DNA of 64,000 nucleotides, taken from assembly GCA_040506275.1 (NCBI GenBank), contig JBEVXD010000008.1:1-64000 (forward strand). The letters run 5' to 3'. Position numbers and translations under genes: made by a program. How positions within the stretch are numbered: position 1 is the first letter of the stretch; each line of letters opens with the position of its first letter. Below are positions 50,398-58,850 of this stretch, piece by piece. This DNA comes from Thiodiazotropha sp040506275. Lineage in GTDB: Bacteria > Pseudomonadota > Gammaproteobacteria > Chromatiales > Chromatiaceae. A model generated the notes under the pieces. The model had not been told where the DNA came from. It worked only from the letters and a program-made list of their open reading frames with translations, and did not search any database.

Positions 50398-51276
50398 ATG
50401 TGGGAGAAGCTACACCAATACTGGAAAGATACTGTTCCTCCGGTCTTATATTTCTTATTGTTCGCGTACCTTACGTCACTCTATTTAGACTTTGGCATTG
50501 CAGGGTTATTCGATACCGATACTGCTTCCAAATTTGCCCAAGAAATAACTAGTAACGACTTATATAAACTTGCAAAGGATGTCGGACTAACCACAGCAAT
50601 CCCGCTTTTCCTGATAATTCTGTTTCTTGCGGTCGTGTTCTTGATTGAACGTTTTGCCCTTTTTATCGGTAAGATTATTCCACCTTCAATAATCTATCAT
50701 GGGAACCCGGAGCTGTTTGTTGATAAGAACGCTATACGCACAATGTGGATGGAGGATGGCAGCATTGAGGACGTTCGCCATATAGAGAACCGATCACTAA
50801 CAATCATCGATGAAGAAAAGGAAAAGGGTTTAAGTCAATCGGATGAATGGCGTGATGAAATCAGGGAAGATGGTGGTAGAGCATACAGGGTTTCATGTTA
50901 TGCCAAATTAGGTCTACTTTGGTTTTCCTGTCTTTTTGCCTATACGTACTTCGATCTAGGCGGGGCGCTGGATAGAAGTGGATTGCACTTATTGACTATT
51001 CTTTTCTTTGTTGGACTATTGGCATACAGTATTGTTAAACAAGTAAAACTACACTTGGCAGAGGTTGAGGCAACAATATTTCAGGCTATCAACATTTTGA
51101 TAAAAAGAGGGGTTCGCGAAGATCGTATTGATACAGGTAAGCGACTGAAAGATTTTGACTTTTCCTTTCAGCAAGCTTTAGATGTTGCCCCTAGGTTTAT
51201 TGGTCTAAACTGGGTGCCTGGCAGCGAATTTGCTGATTTACGCAGAATGTTTTTTGGTACGGCGCCTAACAAGTAA
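50398..51276 (+). CDS. multi-pass membrane protein of unknown function (cassette gene)
   Basis: 292 residues with four likely transmembrane segments (about 15-36, 62-86, 170-186 and 198-217), a large polar region between the second and third (about 95-165) and a cytoplasmic C-terminal tail (RGVREDRIDTGKRL). No known domain. It starts 26 bases after a GTTAGGC core and its last codons overlap the R'' box of the following attC: a complete cassette. Confidence 0.6.
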   Translation: MWEKLHQYWKDTVPPVLYFLLFAYLTSLYLDFGIAGLFDTDTASKFAQEITSNDLYKLAKDVGLTTAIPLFLIILFLAVVFLIERFALFIGKIIPPSIIYHGNPELFVDKNAIRTMWMEDGSIEDVRHIENRSLTIIDEEKEKGLSQSDEWRDEIREDGGRAYRVSCYAKLGLLWFSCLFAYTYFDLGGALDRSGLHLLTILFFVGLLAYSIVKQVKLHLAEVEATIFQAINILIKRGVREDRIDTGKRLKDFDFSFQQALDVAPRFIGLNWVPGSEFADLRRMFFGTAPNK

Positions 51277-51336
51277 TTACAGTCGCCCTTCGGGCTGGGA
51301 CCTCGGCTTCGCCTCGGCCCCTGAATACGGGCGTTG
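51264..51336 (+). other. attC-like site, split by an inserted element
   Basis: R'' GCCTAAC (51264-51270), an inner stem with GTAATTACAG on the left pairing with CTGAATAC on the right apart from extra A residues, the internal palindromes CGCCCTTCGGGC and CCTCGGC..GCCTCGG, and GGGCGTT (51330-51336) at the right. Element copy 3 follows at once and the core resumes as TTATGT at 51493. Confidence 0.8.
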
Positions 51337-51491
51337 AAGCTATAGAAAAACCTAAGGGACATTTGCCTATCGTGTTCTACTTTAATAAAACTGGTTTTTT
51401 CTATGTGATGTACTTAAAGAATTACGCAGGAACGCAAAAAATAGGTCAATATCCAGCATAGTTAATATTTTAGAGGTTCTTCTACATCTTC
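51337..51491. repeat. attC-inserted inverted-repeat element, copy 3
   Basis: 155 bp, the same as copies 1 and 2 except for a deletion of about 11 bases in the middle. It starts GAAGCTATAGAAAAACCT and ends TTCTTCTACATCTTC. It is flanked by GTT at 51334-51336 and 51492-51494. It lies 50 kb from copies 1 and 2 but in the same position relative to an attC. Confidence 0.85.
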
Positions 51492-51518
51492 GTTATGTCC
51501 CAATATAGCTCTTGATAT

Positions 51519-51540
51519 TGCGTACGTTTAGTCGTACGCA
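51519..51540. promoter_or_regulatory. palindromic operator of the toxin-antitoxin cassette
   Basis: TGCGTACG-TTTAGT-CGTACGCA, a perfect 8-bp inverted repeat 21 bases before the antitoxin ATG. YefM/Phd antitoxins bind such palindromes to repress their own operon. An AAGGAGG ribosome site follows. Confidence 0.7.
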
Positions 51541-51561
51541 TGGTCTAAGGAGGTAGTTGTT

Positions 51562-51804
51562 ATGACCATTTTGAATGCTACAGAAGCCCGATCTAAACTA
51601 TATACCCTCATAGATGAGACCTCAGAAACTCACCAACCTATTGTAATTACAGGAAAAAGAGGGAATGCAGTTCTAGTGTCCGAAGAGGATTGGAACTCCA
51701 TTGCTGAAACCCTTCATCTACTCTCTGTACCCGGAATGAGAGAGTCAATAAAAGAAGGAATGAAGGCGGGCCTATCAGAATGCTCTAAGGAGCTTGATTG
51801 GTGA
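51562..51804 (+). CDS. Phd/YefM-family antitoxin (cassette gene)
   Basis: 80 residues. The Phd/YefM N-terminal DNA-binding fold is clear: ILNATEARSKLYTLIDE (about 3-19) and PIVITGKRGNAVLVSEEDWNSIAETLHLL (about 26-54). The C-terminal tail (MRESIKEGMKAGLSE) is the toxin-binding part. It neutralises the toxin encoded next and represses the operon. Its stop overlaps the toxin start by four bases. Confidence 0.92.
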   Translation: MTILNATEARSKLYTLIDETSETHQPIVITGKRGNAVLVSEEDWNSIAETLHLLSVPGMRESIKEGMKAGLSECSKELDW

Positions 51805-52064
51805 GCTGGGAGTTGCTGTATACGAAACAAGCACAAAAAGATGCTAAAAAACTGTCAGCATCAGGGTTAAAGAAAAAGGCCCAGGCACTTCTGGAAATTT
51901 TCAAAGAAGATCCATATCAAAATCCACTTCCATACGAAAAGTTGGTAGGTGATTTATCAGGTGCATATTCAAGAAGAATCAACATTCAACATAGGCTTGT
52001 CTATCAAGCTTTTGAGGAAGAACGTGTAATAAAAATCAGCCGTTTATGGACGCACTACGAATGA
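51801..52064 (+). CDS. YoeB/Txe-family mRNA interferase toxin (cassette gene)
   Basis: 87 residues. RelE-superfamily ribosome-dependent nuclease: WELLYTKQAQKDAKKLSASGLKKKAQALL, PYEKLVGDLSGAYSRRINIQHRLVYQAF and the end ISRLWTHYE, with the Arg/His/Tyr residues used for cleavage. The start is GTG at 51801 in the GTGA overlap with the antitoxin. Toxin-antitoxin cassettes are known to stabilise large integron arrays, which fits its place here. Confidence 0.92.
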   Translation: MSWELLYTKQAQKDAKKLSASGLKKKAQALLEIFKEDPYQNPLPYEKLVGDLSGAYSRRINIQHRLVYQAFEEERVIKISRLWTHYE

Positions 52065-52072
52065 AAATTGAA

Positions 52073-52135
52073 CATAACCATCGGCTACAGTGGATGCTCG
52101 CTATCGCTCGCCCCACTGAGCCTAGACGCTATAAC
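52073..52135 (+). other. attC-like site after the toxin gene
   Basis: ATAACCATCGG begins the site; arms CGGCTACAGTGG (52082-52093) and CCACTGAGCC (52113-52122) pair with one extra A, and ATGCTCGC repeats occupy the loop. The right core reads GACGCTATAAC instead of GGCGTTAT.., so the R' box has decayed. Confidence 0.7.
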
Positions 52136-52145
52136 CAAATGGAAG

Positions 52146-52820
52146 ATGCTGCATCGTTTAACTAAAAGGTTGTTGCTACTTCTCTGCCTGATCTATACAG
52201 GCGAGCTGTTGGCGAATAATGTCGAAAACAAATTCCGCTCTGCTGGGCTAGTTGATGTAACAACGATAGATAGCTCCATCGAGGTAGACCTGGTCAACTC
52301 CGATGCAGATAAGAATTTCTTCCAGAAGGATTTTTACGGGGGGATGAATAAGGCCTATCTGAGAAAGCGAGTTGCTAAAAAGCTTTCTAAAGCACAACGG
52401 CTCTTGAAGAAGGAAAAACCAATCTATTCACTTCAGGTATTGGATGCTGCGCGCCCTAGGTCAGTATCTCGTTTAATGTACGAAACAATGAAAGGAACTC
52501 GGTTTGAGAAGTACGTAGCCAACCCCAAGAATGGTTCTATGCACAACTATGGTATCGCTGTAGATATCACGATTATCGGTCAGAATGGAGAGAGACTAGA
52601 TATGGGGCCTAGCCCTTTCTACAAAAGCCACGTAGCTATTTACTGGCAGTATTTTCTTAACGAAATGGGCTTCGAACTATCCCATGAACAAAAGAGTAAT
52701 CGAGCGCTGTTGAAGCGTGTAATGCTTAAGGCTGGTTTTTACCCGCTTTCCCATGAGTGGTGGCATTTCAACGGAATGGAGAAATCTGATGCAAGAAACA
52801 CGTATTCAATTATAGAGTAG
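52146..52820 (+). CDS. M15-family D-Ala-D-Ala dipeptidase-like protein (VanX/DdpX type, cassette gene)
   Basis: About 224 residues. A signal peptide (LHRLTKRLLLLLCLIYTGELLA) is followed by the M15D zinc motifs SMHNYGIAVDI (His and Asp ligands) and HEWWHFNG (catalytic Glu and His), with an Arg-containing DAARPRSVSRLM. It is probably periplasmic and cuts D-Ala-D-Ala dipeptide or peptidoglycan-derived peptides. The frame is open back to 52068, but those 26 codons are attC sequence and the signal peptide starts at the ATG at 52146, so this start is chosen. Confidence 0.85.
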   Translation: MLHRLTKRLLLLLCLIYTGELLANNVENKFRSAGLVDVTTIDSSIEVDLVNSDADKNFFQKDFYGGMNKAYLRKRVAKKLSKAQRLLKKEKPIYSLQVLDAARPRSVSRLMYETMKGTRFEKYVANPKNGSMHNYGIAVDITIIGQNGERLDMGPSPFYKSHVAIYWQYFLNEMGFELSHEQKSNRALLKRVMLKAGFYPLSHEWWHFNGMEKSDARNTYSIIE

Positions 52821-53032
52821 GGTTACAACCAGTGGCTCCACCGAACAAAATACTCGCTGCCGCTTTGGTCGCAGAGCAGAACATCAGATAGAGCTATGGA
52901 AAATGCTTTGAGTCGAAACCCACTATTCTGATAGTCAGGTGCGTGGAGCCAACCAAACTATTACCTGCAAAATAGTATCCATGCACTGCCGTGACGGACT
53001 TTATTCCCGCTCAATACTGAAAAGAAGTTGCC

Positions 53033-54859
53033 TTATTCAACTGTTACAGACTTTGCAAGGTTACGAGGTTGATCAACATCCGTACCTTTCAATATGGCAA
53101 CATGGTAGGCAAGTAGTTGCAGGGGAACGCTGTAGACTATGGGTGAGGTTGTAGGGTAAATATCAGAGAGGGTCAAATTCTGATAGTGATCGAGTCCTAT
53201 CTTCACATTGTGGTCACTGAATAAAAACAGTTCACCACCTCTGGCTCTCACTTCCTGCAAATTTGAGATCACTTTTTCCAGAAGCGGATCATCGGGTAGC
53301 GCACAAATAACTGGCATCTCTGCATCGACCAGTGCCAGTGGACCATGCTTCAACTCTCCGGCGGGATAGGCTTCGGCATGGATGTAGGAGATTTCCTTTA
53401 ACTTCAGTGCACCTTCCATCGCGATGGGATAGAAGCATCCTCTACCCAGAAACAGTGCATGGTTACGCTCTGCAAAAGAGTTCGCCATCTCCTTGATCGC
53501 ATCGCTCTGTTTGAGAATGACCTCTACCTGGCGGGGCAGGGCGTGTAGCTCATTCACAAGCTCCTTTTCTCGTTCTTCACTCATACCCCGGCGTTTTGCT
53601 AAAGCAAGGGTGAGTAAACGAAGGGCTACCAGCTGGGTAGTGAAGGCTTTGGTTGACGCAACTCCGATTTCTGGACCAGCTCTTGTCATCAAAGCAACAT
53701 TCGATTCCCGTACCAGAGAACTTTCCGGAACATTACAAATAACAAGGCTGCCCAGGTAACCTTTGCTCTCTGATCCTCGTAGGGCTGCAAGGGTATCAGC
53801 GGTTTCGCCTGATTGGGTGATGGTTACGAAGAGAGTGTCTTCTGGTACGACTACCTCACGGTAGCGAAACTCACTCGCTACTTCGACACTGCAATGTATA
53901 CCAATCTCTTCCAACCAATACCTGGCAACAAGTCCGGCATGATAGCTGGTTCCACAGGCGACGATATGTACATTTCGGGTTTTATCGAGCAGGGCTTTTG
54001 CTTCGTGTCCAAACGACTCTTCGAGTAAACGACCCTTGTGTATACGTCCTTCCAGGGTTTCAGCGATAACTGCAGGTTGCTCAAAAATCTCCTTCAGCAT
54101 GTAGTGGCGGTATGGGCCTTTCTCAGCCTTAGCTGATGAGACCTGCGAGGTGCGGACTTCACGCTCTACAACATCATCGTTGAAATCGTATATGGATACC
54201 TTTTCCTTCGATATGTGGGCCAAATCCCCCTCTTCGAGAAAGATAAACTGTTGGGTAACGGGTAATAATGCAAACACATCAGAGGCGATATAGTTTCCAT
54301 CTTCACCAACACCAATGACAAGCGGGCTGCCGGCACGAATGACGACCATTTGATCAGGGTCATCCGGGCTGACCACTGCGAGGGCATAGGCACCAACTAA
54401 CTTTTTAGAAGCAGTTCGAACTGCCTTTACGATGTCTGCATCCTGCTTGAGGATATCGGCGAGTAGATGGGCGATTACTTCCGTATCGGTCTCAGAGGTA
54501 AAAACAAAACCCTTTTCGCTGAGCTCTACTCTTAGTTCGGCGTAATTTTCAATAATACCGTTGTGAACGATGGCGACACTTTCACCGCTCATGTGTGGAT
54601 GGGCATTTCGCTCTGATGGCATGCCATGGGTTGCCCAACGTGTATGAGCTATGCCCAGTCGGCTGCTTATATCAGCCTGGTCGATCAAACCCTTCAGGCT
54701 TGCTACCTTACCCACTGAACGAATCCGTTGCAGATGCTGATGATCATCGAGCACAGCCACGCCCGCCGAGTCATAGCCGCGATACTCCAAACGCTTCAAT
54801 CCTTCCATAAGGACTGGCACTACATCCCGGTTTGAGATACCACCAACAATGCCACACAT
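53033..54859 (-). CDS. glmS: glutamine-fructose-6-phosphate aminotransferase (isomerizing)
   Basis: 608 residues. It makes glucosamine 6-phosphate for peptidoglycan and LPS. N-terminal glutaminase with nucleophile Cys2 (CGIVGG), HTRWATHG and HNGIIENY; C-terminal double SIS isomerase domain with TSYHAGL, ITQSGETADTLAAL and ending DVDQPRNLAKSVTVE. It follows glmU by 21 bases, so both steps to UDP-GlcNAc are co-transcribed. Confidence 0.97.
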   Translation of the reverse strand: MCGIVGGISNRDVVPVLMEGLKRLEYRGYDSAGVAVLDDHQHLQRIRSVGKVASLKGLIDQADISSRLGIAHTRWATHGMPSERNAHPHMSGESVAIVHNGIIENYAELRVELSEKGFVFTSETDTEVIAHLLADILKQDADIVKAVRTASKKLVGAYALAVVSPDDPDQMVVIRAGSPLVIGVGEDGNYIASDVFALLPVTQQFIFLEEGDLAHISKEKVSIYDFNDDVVEREVRTSQVSSAKAEKGPYRHYMLKEIFEQPAVIAETLEGRIHKGRLLEESFGHEAKALLDKTRNVHIVACGTSYHAGLVARYWLEEIGIHCSVEVASEFRYREVVVPEDTLFVTITQSGETADTLAALRGSESKGYLGSLVICNVPESSLVRESNVALMTRAGPEIGVASTKAFTTQLVALRLLTLALAKRRGMSEEREKELVNELHALPRQVEVILKQSDAIKEMANSFAERNHALFLGRGCFYPIAMEGALKLKEISYIHAEAYPAGELKHGPLALVDAEMPVICALPDDPLLEKVISNLQEVRARGGELFLFSDHNVKIGLDHYQNLTLSDIYPTTSPIVYSVPLQLLAYHVAILKGTDVDQPRNLAKSVTVE

Positions 54860-54880
54860 AACGAACTCTCCAATTCCTGT

Positions 54881-56251
54881 TTATACTTTTGGTTTTTTAA
54901 CCGGTCTCGTCCAACCTTCCAGGCTTAACTGTTTCGAACGGCTGAGTGTCAATTTATCTTCAGGAGCATCTTTGGTGATTGTTGAACCGGCCCCAATGGT
55001 TGCACCTTTCCCAACTGTAACTGGCGCAACCAGTTGCGTATCCGAGCCAATGAACGCGCCATCACCAATCACCGTGCGGAATTTATTCGCACCATCATAG
55101 TTGCAGGTTATGGTACCAGCGCCGATATTCACTTTTGATCCAATATCACTATCACCCACGTAACTAAGATGGTTGATCTTGCTGCCATCTGCAACCTGAC
55201 TCTTTTTAATTTCGACAAAGTTACCGATATGTACCTGATTCGCGATTTCGCTCTCTGGTCTTACACGGGCAAAAGGGCCGATTCGACATGCATCTCCAAT
55301 CACTGCATCTTCGATTACACTATTTGCAAATACCTCGGTATCTGCACCAATAGTGCAGTTCTTCAACACAACATTCGGGCCTATGCTAACACCGTCAGCA
55401 AGGGTGACACTCCCTTCAAAGATGACATTGCAGTCGATATAGACATCCTGACCTGTTTTCAATTTACCCCGAATATCAATACGTGCCGGATCAGCCAGGG
55501 TAACGCCGGACTGCATCAACTCATCTGCCTTGTTTCTGTGGTAGTGGCGTTCCAGATAAGCGAGTTGTTTGCGATCATTGACACCCATCACCTCTTCTTC
55601 GCTGTGTGGATGGACGGCTTGTATATTAACCCCGTCCTCAACAGCTAAAGCGATAATATCTGTCAGATAATACTCTTTCTGTGCATTGTTGTTATCAATG
55701 CGAGACAGCCAGGCTTCGAGCTTAGCTCTGTCGACAGCCATGATACCGGTGTTGATCTCTGTGATCTCCAACTCTCTTGAACTGGCGTCTTTCTGTTCAA
55801 CAATACGTGTTATGCGGTCATCCCGATCACGAACAATTCGACCGTAACCAGTTGGGTTTTCCAGGTCGACTGTCAATAGTGCGAGATCACTGGTATGCAA
55901 GCAACTTAACAAGCTGACCAGAGTCGGCCCACTAATCAGCGGTACGTCCCCATAGAGAATAAGTACCTGATCCACACGCTGCAGGTGGGGTAGGGCTTGA
56001 ATCACAGCGTGGCCTGTTCCCAATCGCTCCTGCTGCTCAATCCAATTTAGGTCATCCGCTGCCAGACGCGTTAGAACTTCCTCACCACCGTGGCCATAAA
56101 TGACAGAAATCTCATCAGGATTGATTATACGAGAGGTTTCGATGACATGGGATAGTAGAGGCTTTCCCGCCAATGAATGCAGAACTTTTGGAAGTTTCGA
56201 ACGCATGCGCGTCCCTTCCCCTGCAGCTAGAATTAGCGCACCAAGATGCAT
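54881..56251 (-). CDS. glmU: bifunctional UDP-N-acetylglucosamine pyrophosphorylase / glucosamine-1-P acetyltransferase
   Basis: 456 residues. N-terminal uridylyltransferase motif LILAAGEGTRMRSKLPKVLH (about 6-25), DVPLIS and GYGRIVRD; C-terminal left-handed beta helix acetyltransferase (about 250-450) with the hexapeptide repeats and NHLSYVGDSDIGSKVNIGAGT. It produces UDP-GlcNAc for cell-wall synthesis. Placed between the ATP synthase operon and glmS as in most gammaproteobacteria. Confidence 0.97.
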   Translation of the reverse strand: MHLGALILAAGEGTRMRSKLPKVLHSLAGKPLLSHVIETSRIINPDEISVIYGHGGEEVLTRLAADDLNWIEQQERLGTGHAVIQALPHLQRVDQVLILYGDVPLISGPTLVSLLSCLHTSDLALLTVDLENPTGYGRIVRDRDDRITRIVEQKDASSRELEITEINTGIMAVDRAKLEAWLSRIDNNNAQKEYYLTDIIALAVEDGVNIQAVHPHSEEEVMGVNDRKQLAYLERHYHRNKADELMQSGVTLADPARIDIRGKLKTGQDVYIDCNVIFEGSVTLADGVSIGPNVVLKNCTIGADTEVFANSVIEDAVIGDACRIGPFARVRPESEIANQVHIGNFVEIKKSQVADGSKINHLSYVGDSDIGSKVNIGAGTITCNYDGANKFRTVIGDGAFIGSDTQLVAPVTVGKGATIGAGSTITKDAPEDKLTLSRSKQLSLEGWTRPVKKPKV

Positions 56252-56413
56252 CCTTTATCCCCCTAGTCAGTTAAAGCAAATTGATTATTAATCTTAAAAC
56301 ACAGATCAGCCGTTGATGCTCAGCTTTCAAGCGCTCAGCGTACAACAGTCAAAGGAAACTTAAAACTTAGAATTAGAGAGTTTCGCGAAATCGTCCCTGA
56401 TCGCTATGGTCGT

Positions 56414-56902
56414 TTAATTCAGGGTGGGAGGCTGCCCAGGCATACCCGTTTGCAGGGTGTCTTCCTGGGTGGCATCTCGTACTTCGAGAATTTTTACCCG
56501 GACCTTGAGGGATTTGCCTGCCAACGGGTGGTTACCATCGACTGTCAGGCTTCCGTTTTCGATTTTAGTCACGTAGAAACTCTTCACATCCCCTGCTTCG
56601 TTCTGCATCTGAACTTCAGCGCCTAGCTGACGGAATTCAGGGGGGACATTCTCAAGATCGTCGGTAAAGGTTAAATTGGGGTCATACTCACCAAAGCCAT
56701 CTTCAGGAGCAATTGTCATCGTGACCTCTTCGCCCTGAGCTTTACCGGCCACCGCGCGATCCATGCCGCCAATCAGCTCTGTCTCACCGCCATGGATGTA
56801 ACTGACAGGTAGATCACTCTGTTCAAGTACATTCCCATCCTTGTCGAGAATCGCGTAGGTGAGTGAAACGAACTTACCGGTTTGTATTACTTCTTTAGAC
56901 AT
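56414..56902 (-). CDS. FKBP-type peptidyl-prolyl isomerase, SlyD-like
   Basis: 162 residues. FKBP core with insert-in-flap: VSLTYAILDKDGNVLEQSD, SYIHGGETELIGGMDRAVAGKAQGEEVTMTIAPEDGFGEYDPNL and VDGNHPLAGKSLKVRVKILEVRDAT. It accelerates prolyl isomerisation and acts as a chaperone. It lacks the His-rich tail of E. coli SlyD. It lies between atpC and glmU; a TGGGCC / GGCCCA hairpin at about 56914-56935 sits before it. Confidence 0.92.
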   Translation of the reverse strand: MSKEVIQTGKFVSLTYAILDKDGNVLEQSDLPVSYIHGGETELIGGMDRAVAGKAQGEEVTMTIAPEDGFGEYDPNLTFTDDLENVPPEFRQLGAEVQMQNEAGDVKSFYVTKIENGSLTVDGNHPLAGKSLKVRVKILEVRDATQEDTLQTGMPGQPPTLN

Positions 56903-56954
56903 ATTGGGTGGGGTAGTGGGCCCGATTGCTCAGGCCCATTCATTATGAGGGGAT

Positions 56955-57383
56955 TTAACCGCGCTTGCCTTTGCGAATTCTTTCGATAGCACGTAGTTGT
57001 GCAACCGCTTCCGCCAGCTCAGACTGAGCTTTAGCATATTCGAACTCGGCACTTCGATCAGACATGGCCTCTTCGGCCCGACGTTTAGCTTCCTGCGCAG
57101 CCGCTTCATCAAGATCAGCAGCACGAATGGCGGTGTCAGCCAATACTGTTATGACATGAGGCTGAACTTCAAGGATGCCGCCTGAGACATAGAAATGCTG
57201 CATATCCTTGCCACTGCCGGTATCAACCCGTATTTCACCAGGTTTCAACTGGGTAACCATTGGCGTATGGCGTGGTGCAATACCCACTTCACCCATGACA
57301 GCTGGTGCATAGACCATCTCAGCTATTCCACTGAAGATCTCACCCTCGGCGCTGACGATGTCCACATGTATGGTCATGGCCAT
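56955..57383 (-). CDS. atpC: ATP synthase F1 epsilon subunit
   Basis: 142 residues. The N-terminal beta sandwich is typical (MTIHVDIVSAEGEIFSGIAEMVYAPAVMGEVGIAPRHTPMV) and a C-terminal helical hairpin is rich in Ala/Glu/Arg (EAAAQEAKRRAEEAMSD). It links rotor and catalysis and inhibits ATP hydrolysis. Last gene of the atp operon. Confidence 0.96.
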   Translation of the reverse strand: MAMTIHVDIVSAEGEIFSGIAEMVYAPAVMGEVGIAPRHTPMVTQLKPGEIRVDTGSGKDMQHFYVSGGILEVQPHVITVLADTAIRAADLDEAAAQEAKRRAEEAMSDRSAEFEYAKAQSELAEAVAQLRAIERIRKGKRG

Positions 57384-57401
57384 CTTAAATCTCCCGGGCT
57401 G

Positions 57402-58778
57402 TTAGCCCTTCCCGCCTTGTTCGGCTGCTTCTTCGACGCTGCCGACCATGTAGAAGGCCTGCTCTGGCAAGTGGTCATACTCACCTTCAACAATCGCCTT
57501 GAATCCGGAAACGGTGTCTTTCAGTGAGACATACTTACCGGGTGATCCGGTGAATACCTCTGCCACGAAGAATGGCTGGGACAGAAAGCGCTGCATCTTA
57601 CGAGCGCGCTGTACGACCAGTTTATCTTCTTCAGAAAGCTCATCCATACCCAGAATGGCGATGATATCCTTCAACTCTTTATAGCGCTGCAATGTACCCT
57701 GAACGTTACGGGCAACACTGTAGTGCTCCTGACCAACTACGTTGGGATCAAGAATACGTGAAGTAGAATCGAGTGGATCAACCGCAGGGTAGATGCCCAG
57801 CTCTGCAATCTGGCGAGAAAGTACCAAGGTCGCGTCCAAATGGGCGAAGGTTGTTGCTGGAGACGGATCGGTCAAGTCATCAGCAGGTACGTATACCGCC
57901 TGGAATGAGGTGATCGAACCAGTCTTTGTTGAGGTGATACGCTCCTGCAGAGCACCCATCTCTTCAGCCAGCGTTGGCTGATAACCTACCGCTGATGGCA
58001 TACGGCCAAGCAGTGCAGATACCTCGGTTCCCGCCAGGGTGTAACGATAGATGTTATCAACGAACATCAATACGTCACGACCTTCGTCACGGAAGTTCTC
58101 AGCGATGGTCAATCCAGTCAACGCAACACGAAGACGGTTGCCAGGAGGCTCATTCATCTGCCCGTAAACCAGAGCTACCTTATCGAGTACGCCGCCTTCA
58201 TCCATCTCATGGTAGAAGTCATTACCTTCACGAGTACGCTCACCAACACCGGCAAATACAGAGAAGCCGGAGTGCTCTACCGCGATGTTACGAATCAGCT
58301 CCATCAGGGTAACGGTCTTGCCTACACCAGCACCGCCGAACAGACCGATCTTACCACCCTTGGAGATCGGCATGATCAGATCGATAACCTTGATACCTGT
58401 CTCCAGAATCTCAGTTGTTGCCGCCTGATCTTCCAGCTTAGGTGCTTCACGATGGATTGGCATCAACTTATCGTATTTTACGTCACCAGCCTCGTCGACA
58501 GGGTTGCCCAGTACATCCATGATGCGACCCAGCGTACCCTGACCTACAGGGATACTGATTGGTGCACCGGTAGCTTCGACTGTTACGCCGCGCTTAAGTC
58601 CGTCTGTCGAACCCATGGCGATGGCTCTCGCCACACCGTCACCCAACTGCTGTTGTACTTCCAGGGTGAGATTCGCCTCGTCGATCTTCAGTGCCTCGTA
58701 GACCTTAGGCATCTCGCCACGGGGAAATTCTACGTCCACCACAGCGCCGATGATTTCAACTACTTTGCCCGAACTCAT
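57402..58778 (-). CDS. atpD: ATP synthase F1 beta subunit
   Basis: 458 residues. Catalytic subunit. P-loop GGAGVGKTVTLMELI (about 150-164), GERTREGND, and the DELSEED lever motif (about 378-384) are intact. The length is normal. Eighteen bases separate it from atpC. Confidence 0.98.
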   Translation of the reverse strand: MSSGKVVEIIGAVVDVEFPRGEMPKVYEALKIDEANLTLEVQQQLGDGVARAIAMGSTDGLKRGVTVEATGAPISIPVGQGTLGRIMDVLGNPVDEAGDVKYDKLMPIHREAPKLEDQAATTEILETGIKVIDLIMPISKGGKIGLFGGAGVGKTVTLMELIRNIAVEHSGFSVFAGVGERTREGNDFYHEMDEGGVLDKVALVYGQMNEPPGNRLRVALTGLTIAENFRDEGRDVLMFVDNIYRYTLAGTEVSALLGRMPSAVGYQPTLAEEMGALQERITSTKTGSITSFQAVYVPADDLTDPSPATTFAHLDATLVLSRQIAELGIYPAVDPLDSTSRILDPNVVGQEHYSVARNVQGTLQRYKELKDIIAILGMDELSEEDKLVVQRARKMQRFLSQPFFVAEVFTGSPGKYVSLKDTVSGFKAIVEGEYDHLPEQAFYMVGSVEEAAEQGGKG

Positions 58779-58850
58779 TTCTGGTTCCTCTTGCCGCTCG
58801 AGGCGACTCTCAAAAAGATAAAAAACAAAATTCTGTTACTGGTCCTGTCA

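Noticed and set aside
52821..53032. A further cassette or RNA gene between the dipeptidase gene and glmS
   Set aside because: Only 212 bases, with no open frame, attC-like fold or GTTRRRY core that could be supported.
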